This document shows positions 10,403-22,786 of a stretch of 64,000 nucleotides of DNA, one piece after another. Source of the DNA: Dichetophora obliterata. Lineage: Eukaryota; Arthropoda; Insecta; Diptera; Sciomyzidae. The stretch is from the NCBI GenBank assembly GCA_963920525.1, contig OY986439.1:35443819-35507818 (forward strand), read 5' to 3'. The position numbers and the translations under genes were made by a program. The notes beneath the pieces are model-generated. The model was not told the DNA's origin, did no database searches, and saw nothing but the letters and a program-made list of their open reading frames with translations. Numbering within the stretch: the stretch's first letter is position 1; the number at the start of each line of letters is the position of its first letter.

Positions 10403-12419
10403 GAACTGCACAAGCCAACTTGAAGTTCAAGCCTTTTCAAGTACTTGAATTCAAGTATGTATCCAATCTTGAAAAATCAAGCTTTAGCCAGCTTGCAAAA
10501 ATACCAAACAGATACAAGCCATATTCATGCTTGCTCGTTGGCTTGGCTTGTTTCGGCTTACTTTGTCGGGCAGAAAGTTGAAAAGCTTAAAACGAACGGC
10601 AAAAGCTTGTAAGCTCGTAAGCATCCAAATCATTGAATTAAAGCAAGTATCCAAAAAATTCAATGAGCTTCTTTACAGAGAGCTTAAGCGCAATAGGACT
10701 TTTAAGGATTCTGTGGACTCCGTGGTTGGAAGCTTTACAGTAAATGATTTCGAAGATGCTGTCAAACTTTAAAATTTAAGATGGCGGATAAAGTTGCCAC
10801 CTAGATTTTTATTTTTATTTTTGCGAATTCTTGTAATTTTGAAATTCTGACAAGGGATTTGATTTCGAATATATTGTCACAGTTTTAAAATTTAAGATGG
10901 AGGTTTGGGTTGCCACCTAAATTTTTACCACAGTATTGCCACCTAATAATATGTATTTTTAAGAGTTTTAAACATCATTTATCAGTGTTAAGGGGTCGCT
11001 GATTTCGAATCTAAAGTCAGAATTTTCAAATTCAAGATGGTGGATAGGGTTGCCAACTTAATTTTTTGTAGAATTATGAATTCGGGGCTGGCAACAAAAA
11101 AATGGTACGCCAAAAATGGGTCGCTGAATCCGAATCCGTTGTCGGAATGTCAAAATTATAAAATTTTGAAATAATAGGGTTGCCACCTAGTAAAATGAGG
11201 TTTAATACTCTTGAAAAGGCAAATTATTAGGTGGCAACCCTATTATTTCAAAATTTTATAATTTTACTTTTTTTTTGCCAGCCCCGAATTCATAAAACTA
11301 CAAAAAATTAAGTTGGCAACCCTATCCACCATCTTGACTTTTAAAATTCTGACTTTAGGTTCGATATCAGCGACCCCTTAACACTAATAAATGATGTTTA
11401 ATACTCTTGAAAAGACATATTATTAGGTGGCAACCCTATTATTTCAAAATTTTACAATTTTGAAATTCTGACAGAGGATTCATATTCAGCAACCCATATT
11501 TGGTGTACCATTTTTTTCCAGCCTCGAATTCATAAAACTACAAAAAATTAAGGTGGCAACCCTATCCACCATCTTGAATTTTAAAATTCTGACTTTAGAT
11601 TCGAAATCAGCGACCCCTTAACACTAATAAATGACATTTAAAACTATTATTAAAACCCTATTATTTCAAAATTTTATAATTTTGAAATTCTGACGACGGA
11701 TTCGGACTCAGCGACCCATTTTTTTTGCCAGTCCCGAATTCATAAAACTACAAAAAATTGAGGTGGCAACCCTATCCACCATCTTGAATTTTAAATTCTG
11801 ACCTTAGATTCGAAATCAACGACCCCTTAACACTGATAAATGATGTTTAAAACTCTTAAAAATACATATTATTAGGTGGCAATACTGTGGTAAAAATTTA
11901 GGTGGCAACCCAAACCTCCATCTTAAAATTTCAAAACTGTGACATTATATTCTAAATCAAATCCGTTGTCAGAATTTCAAAATTACAAGAATTCGCTAAA
12001 ATAAAAATAAATCTAGGTGGCAACTCTATCCGCCATCTTAAATTTTTAAGTTTGACATCATTTTCGAAATAAGTTACCCCTAAAACTTCCAACTACGGAG
12101 TCCACAGAATCCTTAAAAGTCCTATTACGCTTTAGCTCTCTCTAAACAAGCTCATTGAATTTTTTGGATACTTGCTTTAATTGGATACTTGCCTTCTATT
12201 TCAAGCTATTCAAGTTTTTTGCCGAAGGCATCAAGCTTACCTTTACTTGAAACTTCGTGCCGTTCGCTTGTAAGCTAGAATACTTGCAAGCTGTCGTGGG
12301 CTTATTTATATTCAATTACAAGCTATATTTGATTCAAAATTATCAAGCTCAAGCTAGCTTGAACTTGTATTTTATTAAGCAAGCACTTGGAATAGACTTC
12401 AAGAAGGCTTCTGCAGTTC
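10403..12419. mobile_element. Long inverted-repeat (foldback-type) element, about 2 kb
   Basis: The two halves are inverted copies centred near 11209. The left end GAACTGCACAAGCC matches the inverse of the right end GGCTTCTGCAGTTC, and inside follow AAGCTTG-rich, GGACTCCG and then GGTGGCAACCC / CACCATCTT modules in mirrored order. The right arm (about 1.2 kb) is longer than the left (about 0.8 kb) because one module of roughly 200-240 bp is repeated in tandem about three times (GGCAACCCTATCCACCATCTT at about 11312, 11553 and 11764). No transposase was found. No clear target-site duplication was found. The structure would form an extended hairpin in single strands or RNA. Confidence 0.75.
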
Positions 12420-12461
12420 GTCATATCGGTCGTCATATCAGCTAGCATATCTTTGTTCGGT

Positions 12462-12955
12462 CAAAAAACACTACTGATGTTACCGCTGTCGACATGATCC
12501 TTGAAATATTGAACTTTTGTACCGATGTATTTGCTTCTGTTGCTTTTCTTTAATAGACGTAAACAGCACTGATTGTCTTAATAAATTATAAATGCATTTT
12601 TCTGCTCGACCATTAAATCGCACAGTAGTTGTCGGATCTAAACCGTTTCTTAACACGCCTCAGAAAGTGCAACAAATTCTGCCTCTGTAGACGACAGAGA
12701 AACACAGGTTTCCTTTTTGCACGACCAACTGATCAAGCTTCCATCTGAAAAAAATAACCAGAATAAGATTTTCTATAATGTCTATCTTCCGCCTAATTCG
12801 CATCAGCATATCCCATCGAGATGTTTGAATTCTGGTTCTGAGTCAACCGGAAAAAATCAATTTTCAGTGCCTTTCAAGTGTTTTAGCCTTTGTGGCCAAA
12901 ATAGAAATACTTGCCGCAATATCAGGTCTTGAATTGACGCTGATTATGAGTTTTT
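12462..12955 (-). pseudogene. Ty1/copia polyprotein fossil (end of RT and RNase H)
   Basis: Minus-strand translation across frames gives, in order, RPDIAASISILATKA, then GYADAN and RKSYSGY, then DGSLISWSCKKETCVSLSSTEAEFVALSEAC-like residues, then YFKDHVDSGNIS. This is the usual order at the C-terminus of copia Pol: the RT end, then RNase H with the conserved LSSTEAE block and the closing HVDSGNI-type motif. Stops and frameshifts break every block apart, and no LTR is visible next to it, so it is an old fragment. Confidence 0.75.
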
Positions 12956-13606
12956 AAGAAAGGTTTCAGATTCTGATTTTCCGTAACCAGGATCTATAAG
13001 GTATTTACATTTTTAATTGAATTTTTTTCAACGGAAAATTTCCGTAATTCCTCCTTGAAACAAATAGTGTTATAATAATAACTAGTAATATTTTGCACAT
13101 CGTCGTTGCGCGTGCAAATAGCCTACTGCTACCACCTATCAACTTAACCACCTCCTTCTTTTACGGGAGTTTTCCCCACCCCGGGACCGCTTTGTCATTA
13201 CTTCGGGGTGCATTACTATAAGTGTTTTATAATTCAAAGCTAGTAAGGAATCATCTTCGACTGGACCGAAGTTAAAATACCCAATGGCCGTTTATTCGAA
13301 GTCTTGAATGAAATATTTTTTTGGTGACGTCACTTTTATAGGGGCGTGGTTTTTTTCATATATTTTCAAATATTTCACATTTGAAACTTAGAGTCTTCTT
13401 TTTTAGTAAAGCTTATGTGCACAATGTCAAGTTTAAACATTAATTTTGTTTGGAATTTATAACGGTTTTACTATTGCGATGACGTCACTTTGCACAAAAG
13501 GTGGGCTCAAATTTTTAGTTTTTCTAAACAAAATCCCAACCTTCCCGTGCATAGTTAAGATTTAAACTGATTTTGCGAAATTTGAAGGCATTGTACTAAT
13601 TCTGGT
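12956..13606. other. No recognisable gene
   Basis: Contains two similar GATGACGTCAC/GGTGACGTCAC motifs (near 13323 and 13479), which may belong to an unidentified repeat. No coding motif seen. Confidence 0.4.
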
Positions 13607-16600
13607 AAAACAGGAAACTGGGACGATGCAATAATGTAACATGTCTGACTGTCTCAACCTGGCGAGGCCAGCATAATCTTTGTGAAATCGCCTCAAGTCG
13701 ACTCAAACCTCCACGTGGTGTTTCCAGGGCAACGTCAAAACTGACAACCGTTTATTTGGCGGCTAATCTGAGCGGCGGGCCTCCCTAGGCTTAAAATAGG
13801 TTGTGCGTCGGGTTTGAAGCCCACCCGTAAAAACCCATTTCAATGAAAACAGCTAAAAAAAGAAGAAAACTGATCCCCAAATCTGATGACGACCTCCGAA
13901 AACGAAAAACTGATAATGATTTACGGATATGCACCTGGAATGTCCGAACCCTTAATTGGGAAGGTGCCTCTATCCAACTGACTGATGTCTTGGAAAGATA
14001 CAAAGCTGATATCACTACTATCCAAGAAATGCGATGGAAGGGACAGGGTTGCATTCGGCATGCACCCTGTGATATCTACTCCGGCCATGCGGAGATGCAC
14101 GCGTTTGGATGCGGATTTGTAGTTGGCAAGAGACTACGGCCCCACGTCCTGCGATTCACACCTGTGAACGAACGACTTGCCATAATCCTCATCAAGGTTA
14201 AATTTTTCAACATAAACCTAATATGTGCGCACGCTCCGACAGAAGACAAGGACGATGAGATCAAGGAAATTTTCTACGAGCGCCTTGAAAATGCTTACGA
14301 GCGCTGCCCCCGTCACGACGCTAAAATCGTGCTTGATGACTTCAACGCTAAGGTGGGCAAGGAAAATATTTTTGGTTCAACAGTCGGAAAGTTCAGCCTC
14401 CACGACAACACCTCCGATAACGGAATGAGGCTGGTTGACTTCACCGTAGCACGAAACATGGTCGTAAGTAGCACTAGATTCAAGCATCTCAATATTCATA
14501 AAGCCACCTGGATGTCCCCTGATCAAAAAACCAAAAATCAAATTGATCACGTTTTGATCGACGGAAGGCACTCTTCCAGTGTATTGGATGTACGCACGAT
14601 CCGTGGTGCAAACATTGACTCGGATCACTATCCTGTTGCAGCCAATATCCGTACACGTCTGTGCGCAGCTAAGAAAACACGCAACCCTACACAGAGAAAG
14701 CTAGACGTCGACAAGCTGCAATCGAAACAGACAGCCGATGCTTTCGCCACTCGACTCTCACTCCTGCTTCAAAGCACTCCTCCAATCGATGGTATATGCG
14801 CGCAGTGGACACACATTTCCAACTCCATGCGTGCGGCTGCTGAAGAGGTGATTGGCTACCAACGCCCTCGCCGAAACCAGTGGTACGACCAGGAGTGTCG
14901 CGACGCCACTGCAGAGAAAGACGCTGCAGTCGGTTGTAACGCGCGCTGCTAAGGAGCGATACAAAGAAAAGAGGAGGGAAGAGAAACATATTTTCAGGCG
15001 GAAAAAAAGAGAGGCAGAAAAGCGCGAGCAGGAGAAGATTGAGATGTATGGTGACAGGAATGAGGCCCGAAAATTTTTCGAAAAAATTAGACGCTTTGCC
15101 GATGGTTTTAAAACCGGGGCCTCTTCCTGCAAGGATGAAAACGGAAATCTAGTGACAGATGTCCAGAGTACACTGACGTTATGGAGGGAACACTTCTCTA
15201 AGCTTCTAAATGGCGACGCTGACAACAATCCCGCCAATAGAGATGATACTCCGGAAACCCCAATTTTGGATGACAGCGTTGAGGTTCCGCTGCCCGACTA
15301 TGATGAAGTTCTGACAGCTATAGCTCGGCTTAAAAATAACAAAGCCGCGGGAGCTGATGGCTTACCTGCTGATCTGTTTAAGAACGGAGGCGAAGCTCTA
15401 CTTAAATGCATTCATGAGCTTCTATGCAGAATATGGTCAGAAGAATGCATTCCGAACGATTGGAATCTCAGTCCACTGAGAATCCACTGAATCTGCCCAA
15501 TCCACAAGAAAGGCGATCCCACTATCTGTGCCAATTACCGTGGGATAAGCCTTCTTAATATCGCATATAAGGTCCTGTCGCGCATTTAATGTGAAAGATT
15601 GAAGCCCATTTTAAACGAACTGATCGGACCTTATCAGTGTGGCTTCAGACCTGGAAAGTCCACCATCGACCAGATTTTCACGCTACGTCAAATCTTGGAG
15701 AAGACTCAAGAAAAACAAGTCGACACCCACCATCTTTTTGTCGACTACAAAGCCGCCTTTGACAACCCAATAAGGAAGCACCTGTACTCCACCATGTCTG
15801 AATTTGGTATTCCTGCAAAACTAATACGACTTTGCAGGATGACACTGAACAACACCAGCAGCGCAGTTAAAATCGGGAAGGACCTCTCCCCACCATTTAT
15901 TACCAAACGAGGTTTCAGACAAGGTGATTCCTTATCATGCGACTTTTTCAACCTAATGATGAAAAAGATCATCCGAGTTGCTGATCTGAGACGTAGTGGC
16001 ACAATATTCTACAAGAGTGTTATACTGCTTGCGTATGCTGATGACATCGATATCATTGGCCATAATACGCGCGAAGTAAGTGCAGCATTTTACAGATTAG
16101 AAAGAGAGTCAAGTCGAATGGGTCTGGCAGTGAATGCAGATAAGACGAAATACTTGGTGTCAACAAACAAACAGTCCCAGCGTCTTGGAACCCACGTTAC
16201 CGTTGACAATACCTCATTCGAGGTTGTGAAGAACTTCGTTTATCTGGGATCCAGCATTAACTCAACCAACGACATCAGCATTGAGATCAAACGAAGAATA
16301 ACTCTTGCCAACAGGTGTTACTTTGGACTCAGTAGGCAATTGAGAAGCAGAGCCCTCTCTCGACGAACGAAAATCACGCTCTATAAATCGCTCATCACGC
16401 CCGTCCTTTATGCATCACAAACCTGGACGCTGAGCAGTTTAGATGAAAGGACTTTAGGAGCATTCGAGAGAAAGATTTTTCGTAAGATCTACGGATCAAT
16501 CTGCTTCAATGGCGAGTACGGAATACGGTGGAATAATGAACTTTATGAGCTGTACGCTGACATCGACATAGTCAAGTGCATTAAAATCGAGTGGCTTCGC

Positions 16601-16851
16601 TGGCTTGGTCATGTTCAGCGCCTGAAAGACGATGCTCCAGTGAAGAAAACATTCGATTCGGTACCCAGCGGCGGTCAACGCAGAAGAGGACGACCGCATC
16701 TTCGTTACAAAGACCAAGCAGAGGACAACCTGACGAAGCATGGCATTTCCAACTGGCGCCAGCAAGCGAAAGACAGAAATGGCTGGCGCAAATTCTTAGA
16801 TGAGGCCAAGACCGACATGCGGTTGTAGCGCCAACTAAGTAAGTAAGTAAG
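13607..16851 (+). mobile_element. RTE-clade non-LTR retrotransposon, copy 1 (near full length)
   Basis: A 3.2-kb element with a 5' UTR, one long EN-RT frame and a (GTAA)n 3' tail, which is typical for RTE elements. A 13-bp candidate target-site duplication with one mismatch, TACTAATTCTGGT / TACTTATTCTGGT, flanks it at 13594-13606 and 16852-16864. Two other copies lie at 20451-21290 and 50907-55253. The 5' UTR is nearly identical to that of the 50.9-kb copy from about 13625 on. Confidence 0.85.
13843..16828 (+). pseudogene. RTE endonuclease-reverse transcriptase, frameshifted
   Basis: The start ATG lies in the context TTTCAATGAA. The apurinic-type endonuclease shows TWNVRTL, IQEMRW, VLDDFNAKVG (usually LGDFN) and DSDHYPV. 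The RT shows [45 protein letters not shown] and YADDIDIIG, then the C-terminal GGQRRRGRPHLRYKD block. Compared with the 51-kb copy it lost about 17 bases near 14926, which shifts the frame. It also has an altered junction with stops at about 15475-15490 and stops near 15587-15600. The segments 13843-14952, about 14940-15490 and 15599-16828 each stay open. It cannot make the full protein. Insect databases often mislabel such proteins as craniofacial development protein 2-like. Confidence 0.9.
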
Positions 16852-16864
16852 TACTTATTCTGGT

Positions 16865-19250
16865 TATCTTTGTTGTTTTTTTTTTAATTGTTGGTATTTT
16901 GTTGAATTTATGCCCTTCTACACCTGCCATGCCTCCTTCTGTGCGTTACAGAGTGATATAGCTAATATACCCCTTACGCATTTTTATATGCGTGGGTGCA
17001 TAAAAAAATGATTGAAATGATATTAGCTTCAATGTTTTTAAAGTTTTAAATAGGCAATTAACAGAAAAAAAAATTAAAAAACATTCCAAGGAATAGTCAA
17101 TGACTGACATCTGCTCGCAATTTACGTGAAGGAGCCAACCTGAAGTCGACATTTGAATTTTAAAAAGTATTTTAAAGAATCGGCTGGTATTGTGAATGCA
17201 GATAAACGTCGAAAGGAAAACAATTTTATTAATCATTAGAAAATATAAAAGAGAAAAAATGGAAAACTTACAAAACGCTCTAGAAAGTTCAGAGGGAAAA
17301 GAAAACAAGTGAAGCAAACTACAAACGTGCTATTCAAAGAAGTAGAAGTAAATGAAGAAGAATGCGACTTCATTAGAAACTTTTGCAATTTAAAACTGGA
17401 CGCGTCAAACAGCCATCGACAGTCTGATAGACAGAGTCAGAGGCAGTAAGAAATACTTAACTTAAGCTGCTCGTCTCTCAGTTCTACCAATAAAACCAAC
17501 ATCAATTCTTGTTTGCTTCACCAGCAGAGCTATTCGACATATCGCTACTACAGCGTGGGCAACACCTTCACACAGCAGTGGGTGGAATGGGGCGGGGCGG
17601 AAATGACTTGCAATTGATGTGCAGTAAAATAATGACAATGATGTTCGTAGTGGTTGCCATGGTTTTTAACGTGGTGTGAAGGCTCGAGGAGTTGGGTGCT
17701 CTACTGAAGCCCAGCAGGGTATTCAATAGATTGATGTCGGCTGCTATGGTTTCACTTGAACATTGATTCAACGTCAATGACGAAGTCGGGTTGTGCGATT
17801 GCAATTCAAAATTGATACCATTGGAATTTTTGATGAAGTTATTTGATTTTCTGAATTTTCATTTTTTTTTTTTTCTTTTAAGCTCTGTAGATCCTTCATA
17901 AGTGTGCTCTATGTTTTCTGTGAAGTGCTCAAGTTCGTTTTGTTTTTCGACTGTCATGGAAGTTTTTCTTCTACTGCACTGGTGTTGTTGTTGCCATGCT
18001 GCTGTCGATGTTTTCAAATAGATGGCTTTGGCTTTGGTACAATGTAATTTGGCAGCATTGCTTTTAATGACAGTGTTGCCAATAAATGTGAGTTTCATAC
18101 ACTAAATTTCACACTAGCACCCACGGAGCAAGGAACCCAATAGGCAATGATAGTTGTTCGTAGCTCAGTTGAGTTTGTAAACAGGCCATCAAATTGATAG
18201 CTTAGCCCTTCCACGATCATAAACAAACATATTTGGATATAACTTTTTTTATTCAAAAATAGAGAACAAGTTTGAAGATGAACTGGAAATGAATTACCAC
18301 AAAACGGCAAAATTTCTTTTAATTTTACAAAAATTAATCGAATTACTAAAAACTTTTCACATTAGCTTTAAGCCTTAATGTGCACTCTAAGTATGAAATT
18401 TGTATAAATTTTTAGTTTTGAACTATTACAATATTAACTATCTTATACATTATATTATATATATACCAGTGTTGCCACATTCTGTGTAATTACACAAACC
18501 GTGAGTAATTTCGAAAAGATTGTACTGTAGATGTACTGTGAGCATTTTGTGTAAATTTTGTGTAGTTTTGTAGTTTGACAGTTTTTGAGGATCCTTCTAA
18601 AACAACGGGAAAAAAAGCTTAAACACTTGATGACATGCATTGATGATTTTCGGGTTTTCGGTGTTATACGCTTGGATGAAGGTATTATATGCATATAAAC
18701 CTTTCTAAACTTAAAACAGCCATGTTTTTGCTATTTTAGAAATTAGCTACTTCACAAAGTTTGATGTAGTATAGATTTCAGTAAAAATGTGATAATATGC
18801 GAAACTAGACATATCACTTTCATCCACTTATGTCTTCATTTATATGATAAAGTAACGAAAATTTATTTACAATTTATGTCATGTGTCCTAAGCATTATTA
18901 CATATTTTAACATTATTTTTCAATAAGAACTTCCATTACTGTACAAATTGAAATCTAGCGTTATTTAAATTAAAAAAACCCTTTTACCAAATTATATTAA
19001 AGCAAAATATATATAAAAGAAAATATCCATATTAGATTTTTGAGATAAGACATTTTTTGATGAAAATAACGACGTTTATTTCGGTATTTTAGATCATTTA
19101 ATCATTTGATTTAGAATCACAATCCTGAATCTTATTGGAAAAAGTTTTTAGTCCAAAAAATCCTTTTGGAGAGGAACTTTTTTCTAACCTTGGGTCGTCA
19201 AAAGATTACTTTTAATACTTCCATTTTCCAATGTTTCAGTGAATATTTAG
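16865..19250. other. No gene recognised
   Basis: AT-rich, with short frames only. At 18474-18570 several TGTGTAA motifs resemble those at 21410-21500, so both could be edges of one unidentified repeat that received the insertions in between; I could not confirm matching ends. Confidence 0.4.
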
Positions 19251-19252
19251 TA

Positions 19253-20230
19253 CAGTAATTATCGCTTATATGCACTATGTTTATAAGCATATCCCGCTTA
19301 TATGCATTCGAACTTAAGATATTTAACTTTGTCACTTAAAATAGCCAGCATTTTTTCGCTTATAAGCATTTCGCTTATATGAGTTTCTCTTTTATATGCA
19401 TCAAAATTAGGAATTTTTTAAAACCAAAGTCATAGAAAACTAACCAGTTATATGCATCCCTACAAAAATTCCGATTATAAATTTCACATCTCTATTGAGC
19501 TGTCAAATATGAAATAGCCCGTCACTGTCTTTGAAATTGTCAAAGTTTCTTATCTTTTTCCTGTGCAGTTTTAAAATGAACAAAAATAAAAAATAACCTT
19601 GTCACTCAAACAAAAAATTTCAATTGTAAAGGAAGTTGAGACAAATTAAATAAGATAGAAGAACATATGTGCCAAAAATTCTGCAATGTACAAAAGAAAA
19701 TAACTGACTTTTTTCGAGATAGAAAGGACTTAAAAAATTAAAAAATTAAGTTAAGTTTTATGTAGTACGAACCTGGCGTTCTTAAATTTAATTTTTTTTA
19801 AAGCATAGTTTTTGATATATTTTTTTAAAACCATAAGTGGTATAAGTCTGGTAGAAGCCCCAATTTAAATTAATTTAATTCGAATCTGACTTAAAACTTA
19901 GTTTGTTTAAATTTTTTAAAAACCCTTTTGTGATATAAGACTGCTAGAAGCGGCAATTTAATTTCTTTTTTATTTTATTTTTTAAAAACGCTTATTTGAC
20001 AAACTCTAATTTGTAAATAAATATAATTAAAAATTAAACCAATTCATAACACAATTTTTATTGAAACAATATTCCAATTTTTATATATGCTTCGTGGAGG
20101 CATTTAACAGAGTTTTTATAAATATAAGCACTGTGGATGGATATAACCGAGTTTTTATTTCCCGAGTTTCCCGCTTATAAGCAGCAAAAACCAAGCAAAT
20201 AGAGGTCATGCTTATAAGCGATAATTACTG
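19253..20230. mobile_element. pogo/Tc1-mariner-type non-autonomous transposon, 978 bp
   Basis: The terminal inverted repeats CAGTAATTATCGCTTATA and its inverse at the right end are flanked by TA dinucleotides (19251-19252 and 20231-20232), the target duplication of the Tc1/mariner/pogo group. The CAGT start and the CGCTTAT content recall pogo ends. Subterminal copies of CGCTTATATGCA/GCTTATAAGC recur five or more times near the left end and twice near the right, and might be transposase binding sites. No transposase frame remains. Confidence 0.8.
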
Positions 20231-20232
20231 TA

Positions 20233-20450
20233 TATTAAAGAATTGAAAGACTGACATGAATTGAAAGATTGAAGAAATAGTCTAAACATTTATACAATAG
20301 CTAGCTTAATTTTTGTCAAGAATGGAATAAATAGCAGTGGAGGAGAATTTTCTGAGTCAGAGGCTGATATGTATAAATTAAATTGGAAATAATGTAAAAC
20401 CTCTTTTGTATATGTAATTCTATATATTTTAGTAAGTATACTCGAATTGT
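20233..20450. other. Spacer with RTE target site
   Basis: AT-rich sequence ending in AGTATACTCGAATTGT, which is repeated after the RTE copy and therefore marks its insertion site. Confidence 0.6.
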
Positions 20451-21290
20451 ATATTCGACAAGAGTGTTATGCTGCTTGTGTATGCTGATGACATCGTTAT
20501 CATTGGCCATAATACGCGCGAAGTTAGTGTAGAATTTTCCAGATTAGAAAAAAAGTCAAGTTGAATGGGTCTGGCAGTGAATGCAGATAAGACGAAATAC
20601 TTGGTGTCAACAAACAAACAATCCCAGCGTCATGGAACCCACGTTACAGTTGACAATACCTCCTTCCAGGTTGTGAAGGACTTCGTTTATCTGGGATCCA
20701 GCATAAACTGAACCAACGACATCAGCATTGAGATAAAACGAAGAATAACTCTTGCCAACAGGTGTTACTTTGGGCTCAGTAGGCAATTGAGAGGCAGATA
20801 CCTCTCTCGACGAACGAAAATCACGCTCTATAAATCGCTCATCACGCCCGTCCTACTTTATGCATCACAAACCTGGACGCTGAGCAGTTTAGATGAAAAG
20901 AGCATTCGAGAGAAAGATTCTTCGTAAGATCTACGGACCAATCTGCTTCAATGGCGAGTACCGAATACGGTGGAATGATGAACTGTATGAGCTGTACGCT
21001 GACATCGACATAGTCAAGCGCATTAAAATTGAGCGGCTTCGCTGGCTTGGTCATGTTCAGCGCATGAAAGACGATGCTCCAGTGAAGAAAACATTCGATT
21101 CGGTATCCAGCGGCGGTCAACGCAGAAGAGGACGACCGCATCTTCGTTGGAAAGACCAAGTAGAGGACAACCTGACGAAGCTCGGAGTTTCCAACTGGCG
21201 CCAGCAAGCGAAAGACAGAAATGGCTGGCACAAATTCTTAGATGAGGCCAAGACCGACATACGGTTGTAGCGCCAACTGAGTAAGTAAGT
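20451..21290 (+). pseudogene. RTE copy 2, 5'-truncated, with target-site duplication
   Basis: Only the last 0.84 kb of the element is present: the YADD motif region, thumb and the GGQRRRGRPHLRW C-terminus, ending in (GTAA)n. TATACTCGAATTGT occurs just before (20437-20450) and just after (21290-21303), a clear target-site duplication whose left boundary is blurred by the tail. In-frame stops (for example TGA near 20709 and near 20563) and a short deletion near 20895 show that it is dead. The 5' truncation is typical of aborted target-primed reverse transcription. Confidence 0.9.
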
Positions 21291-21303
21291 ATACTCGAAT
21301 TGT

Positions 21304-21560
21304 TTTTTGTAATTTGAAATTTTTTTATTGTTCATAAAAATAGTTGTTTTTTATTGCTTTTCCCATATTTTTTTATAAGAAAATAAAAAAAAGTTTAATA
21401 AAAAAAAATAAAAAAATGTGTGTAATTTGATCAGAATTGTGTATTTTTCGGGAAACGTTGTGTAATTTTGAAAAAAACGACTTTTTTACAATACACATCG
21501 TGCTCACTACACTATTAAAAAAATGGTTTAAACTCTAGTCCGTCTACAAGAATTAAAAAA
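21304..21560. other. No gene recognised
   Basis: A- and T-rich with several TGTGTAATTT motifs. Confidence 0.4.
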
Positions 21561-21935
21561 AGTTGAATAAGGCAGACGAAAACAACAAGCTGCCAAACGG
21601 AAGAGATGCAGCGGTGAGAATGTGGGAAATAGCAAAAATAAATGAAAAACCCACACAAGACCAGATGGCGACTACGGTCCTCAAGCCCACGTTCCGGATG
21701 TGGACGATATCCAGCTGGAAAGAGAAAAAGAAAAGCTTCATGACAAGTTGAAGACTCAAAGCCGAATAAGGGATGAATTAGAAGGATCAACAATCGGCCA
21801 ATCTGAATGTTACATGTGGCATGAAATCCGGAAAAATCGCTGGACTGCATCTCATTTTGGAAAAATTTGTCGGGTTCGAAACAAAGCAACGTTTCCCAAC
21901 AGAGTTACAGAAATTCTTTATGGAAACATAAGTAC

Positions 21936-22786
21936 ACAGTAAAAATTATGAGCATAAATTTTATACTATCTTGTATACATATAAATCCAAACCAAAAATG
22001 TTTTAAAAGTTATACCATCAAATCTTATAAATTTTTCCAGACCATTTTTCTCGTCAGACCAATCGAAACAACTATATTTTTAAATTTCCTGATTTCGGTG
22101 AATTTTTTACTTTCGAACCAGAATATATGTTGATTTACACATGATATCCATGATACAAAGAGCTACAGGTAAAGTATTCCCGGCGCAACAAACTAAATTT
22201 ACTGCGCACCTCGTCATCGGTGCTCGTCAAATGTGACACTTGATGAATACATTCAAAAGAAAATGTAGAAAAGTGACGAAGATAGCAAAATAAAAACGAA
22301 CAAACAGTCAAAATTCTGTCAAGCACATCAAGCAACGTAGCCGCTTTTTGTGTAAATCGGTAAAAAGGGGAAAAAGCACCCCTACAAAATATGCAAATTT
22401 TTCTTCACAAACAGTACTAAAAAATATATTTACTTTATTTTGGATATGTGCTTTATAAAACAATATTTATTTCATATCAGTAAAACAAGTTTTCATAAGA
22501 AAATGTAGGCATTTTAAAATCTTTATACCCTATGAATAAATTGTGACTACGTTTTAACCAAGGAGCACCTTGCACGTCACAGCAAAGATGGCGGACATGC
22601 GCAATACTTTATCTGTAGTTCTTTGTATCATGCATGATATCCATATAAAATTTTTAAATTATATTTGTTTTATTATTTTTATAATACTGAGTGGTATAAA
22701 ATTTATAAATTATTTGGAATAAACAAAATGTATACCACAAAAATGTTAAAAAAAAAGATAAAATTTACCCTGAAATTTTTTACTGT
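21936..22786. mobile_element. 851-bp TIR element inserted in the YqaJ gene
   Basis: The ends ACAGTAAAAA...ATAAATTT and the inverse AAATTTACCC...TTTTTACTGT are inverted. GTAC flanks both sides (21932-21935 and 22787-22790); because the core is TA, either a TA or a GTAC duplication fits. The arms share inverted ATAAATTTTATAC-like and TATACCA-like blocks. It is non-coding and carries a second MITE. Confidence 0.75.
22150..22633. mobile_element. MITE nested within the 851-bp element
   Basis: The inverted ends ATGATACAAAGAGCTACAG and the inverse of CTGTAGTTCTTTGTATCAT extend about 30 bp with one or two differences. The direct repeat ATGATATCC flanks it at 22141-22149 and 22634-22642 and is probably a 9-bp target duplication. 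It has no coding capacity. Confidence 0.75.

Noticed and set aside
14758..15237. 159-residue frame on the minus strand
   Set aside because: It is antisense to the well-supported RTE reverse transcriptase and arises from its base composition.
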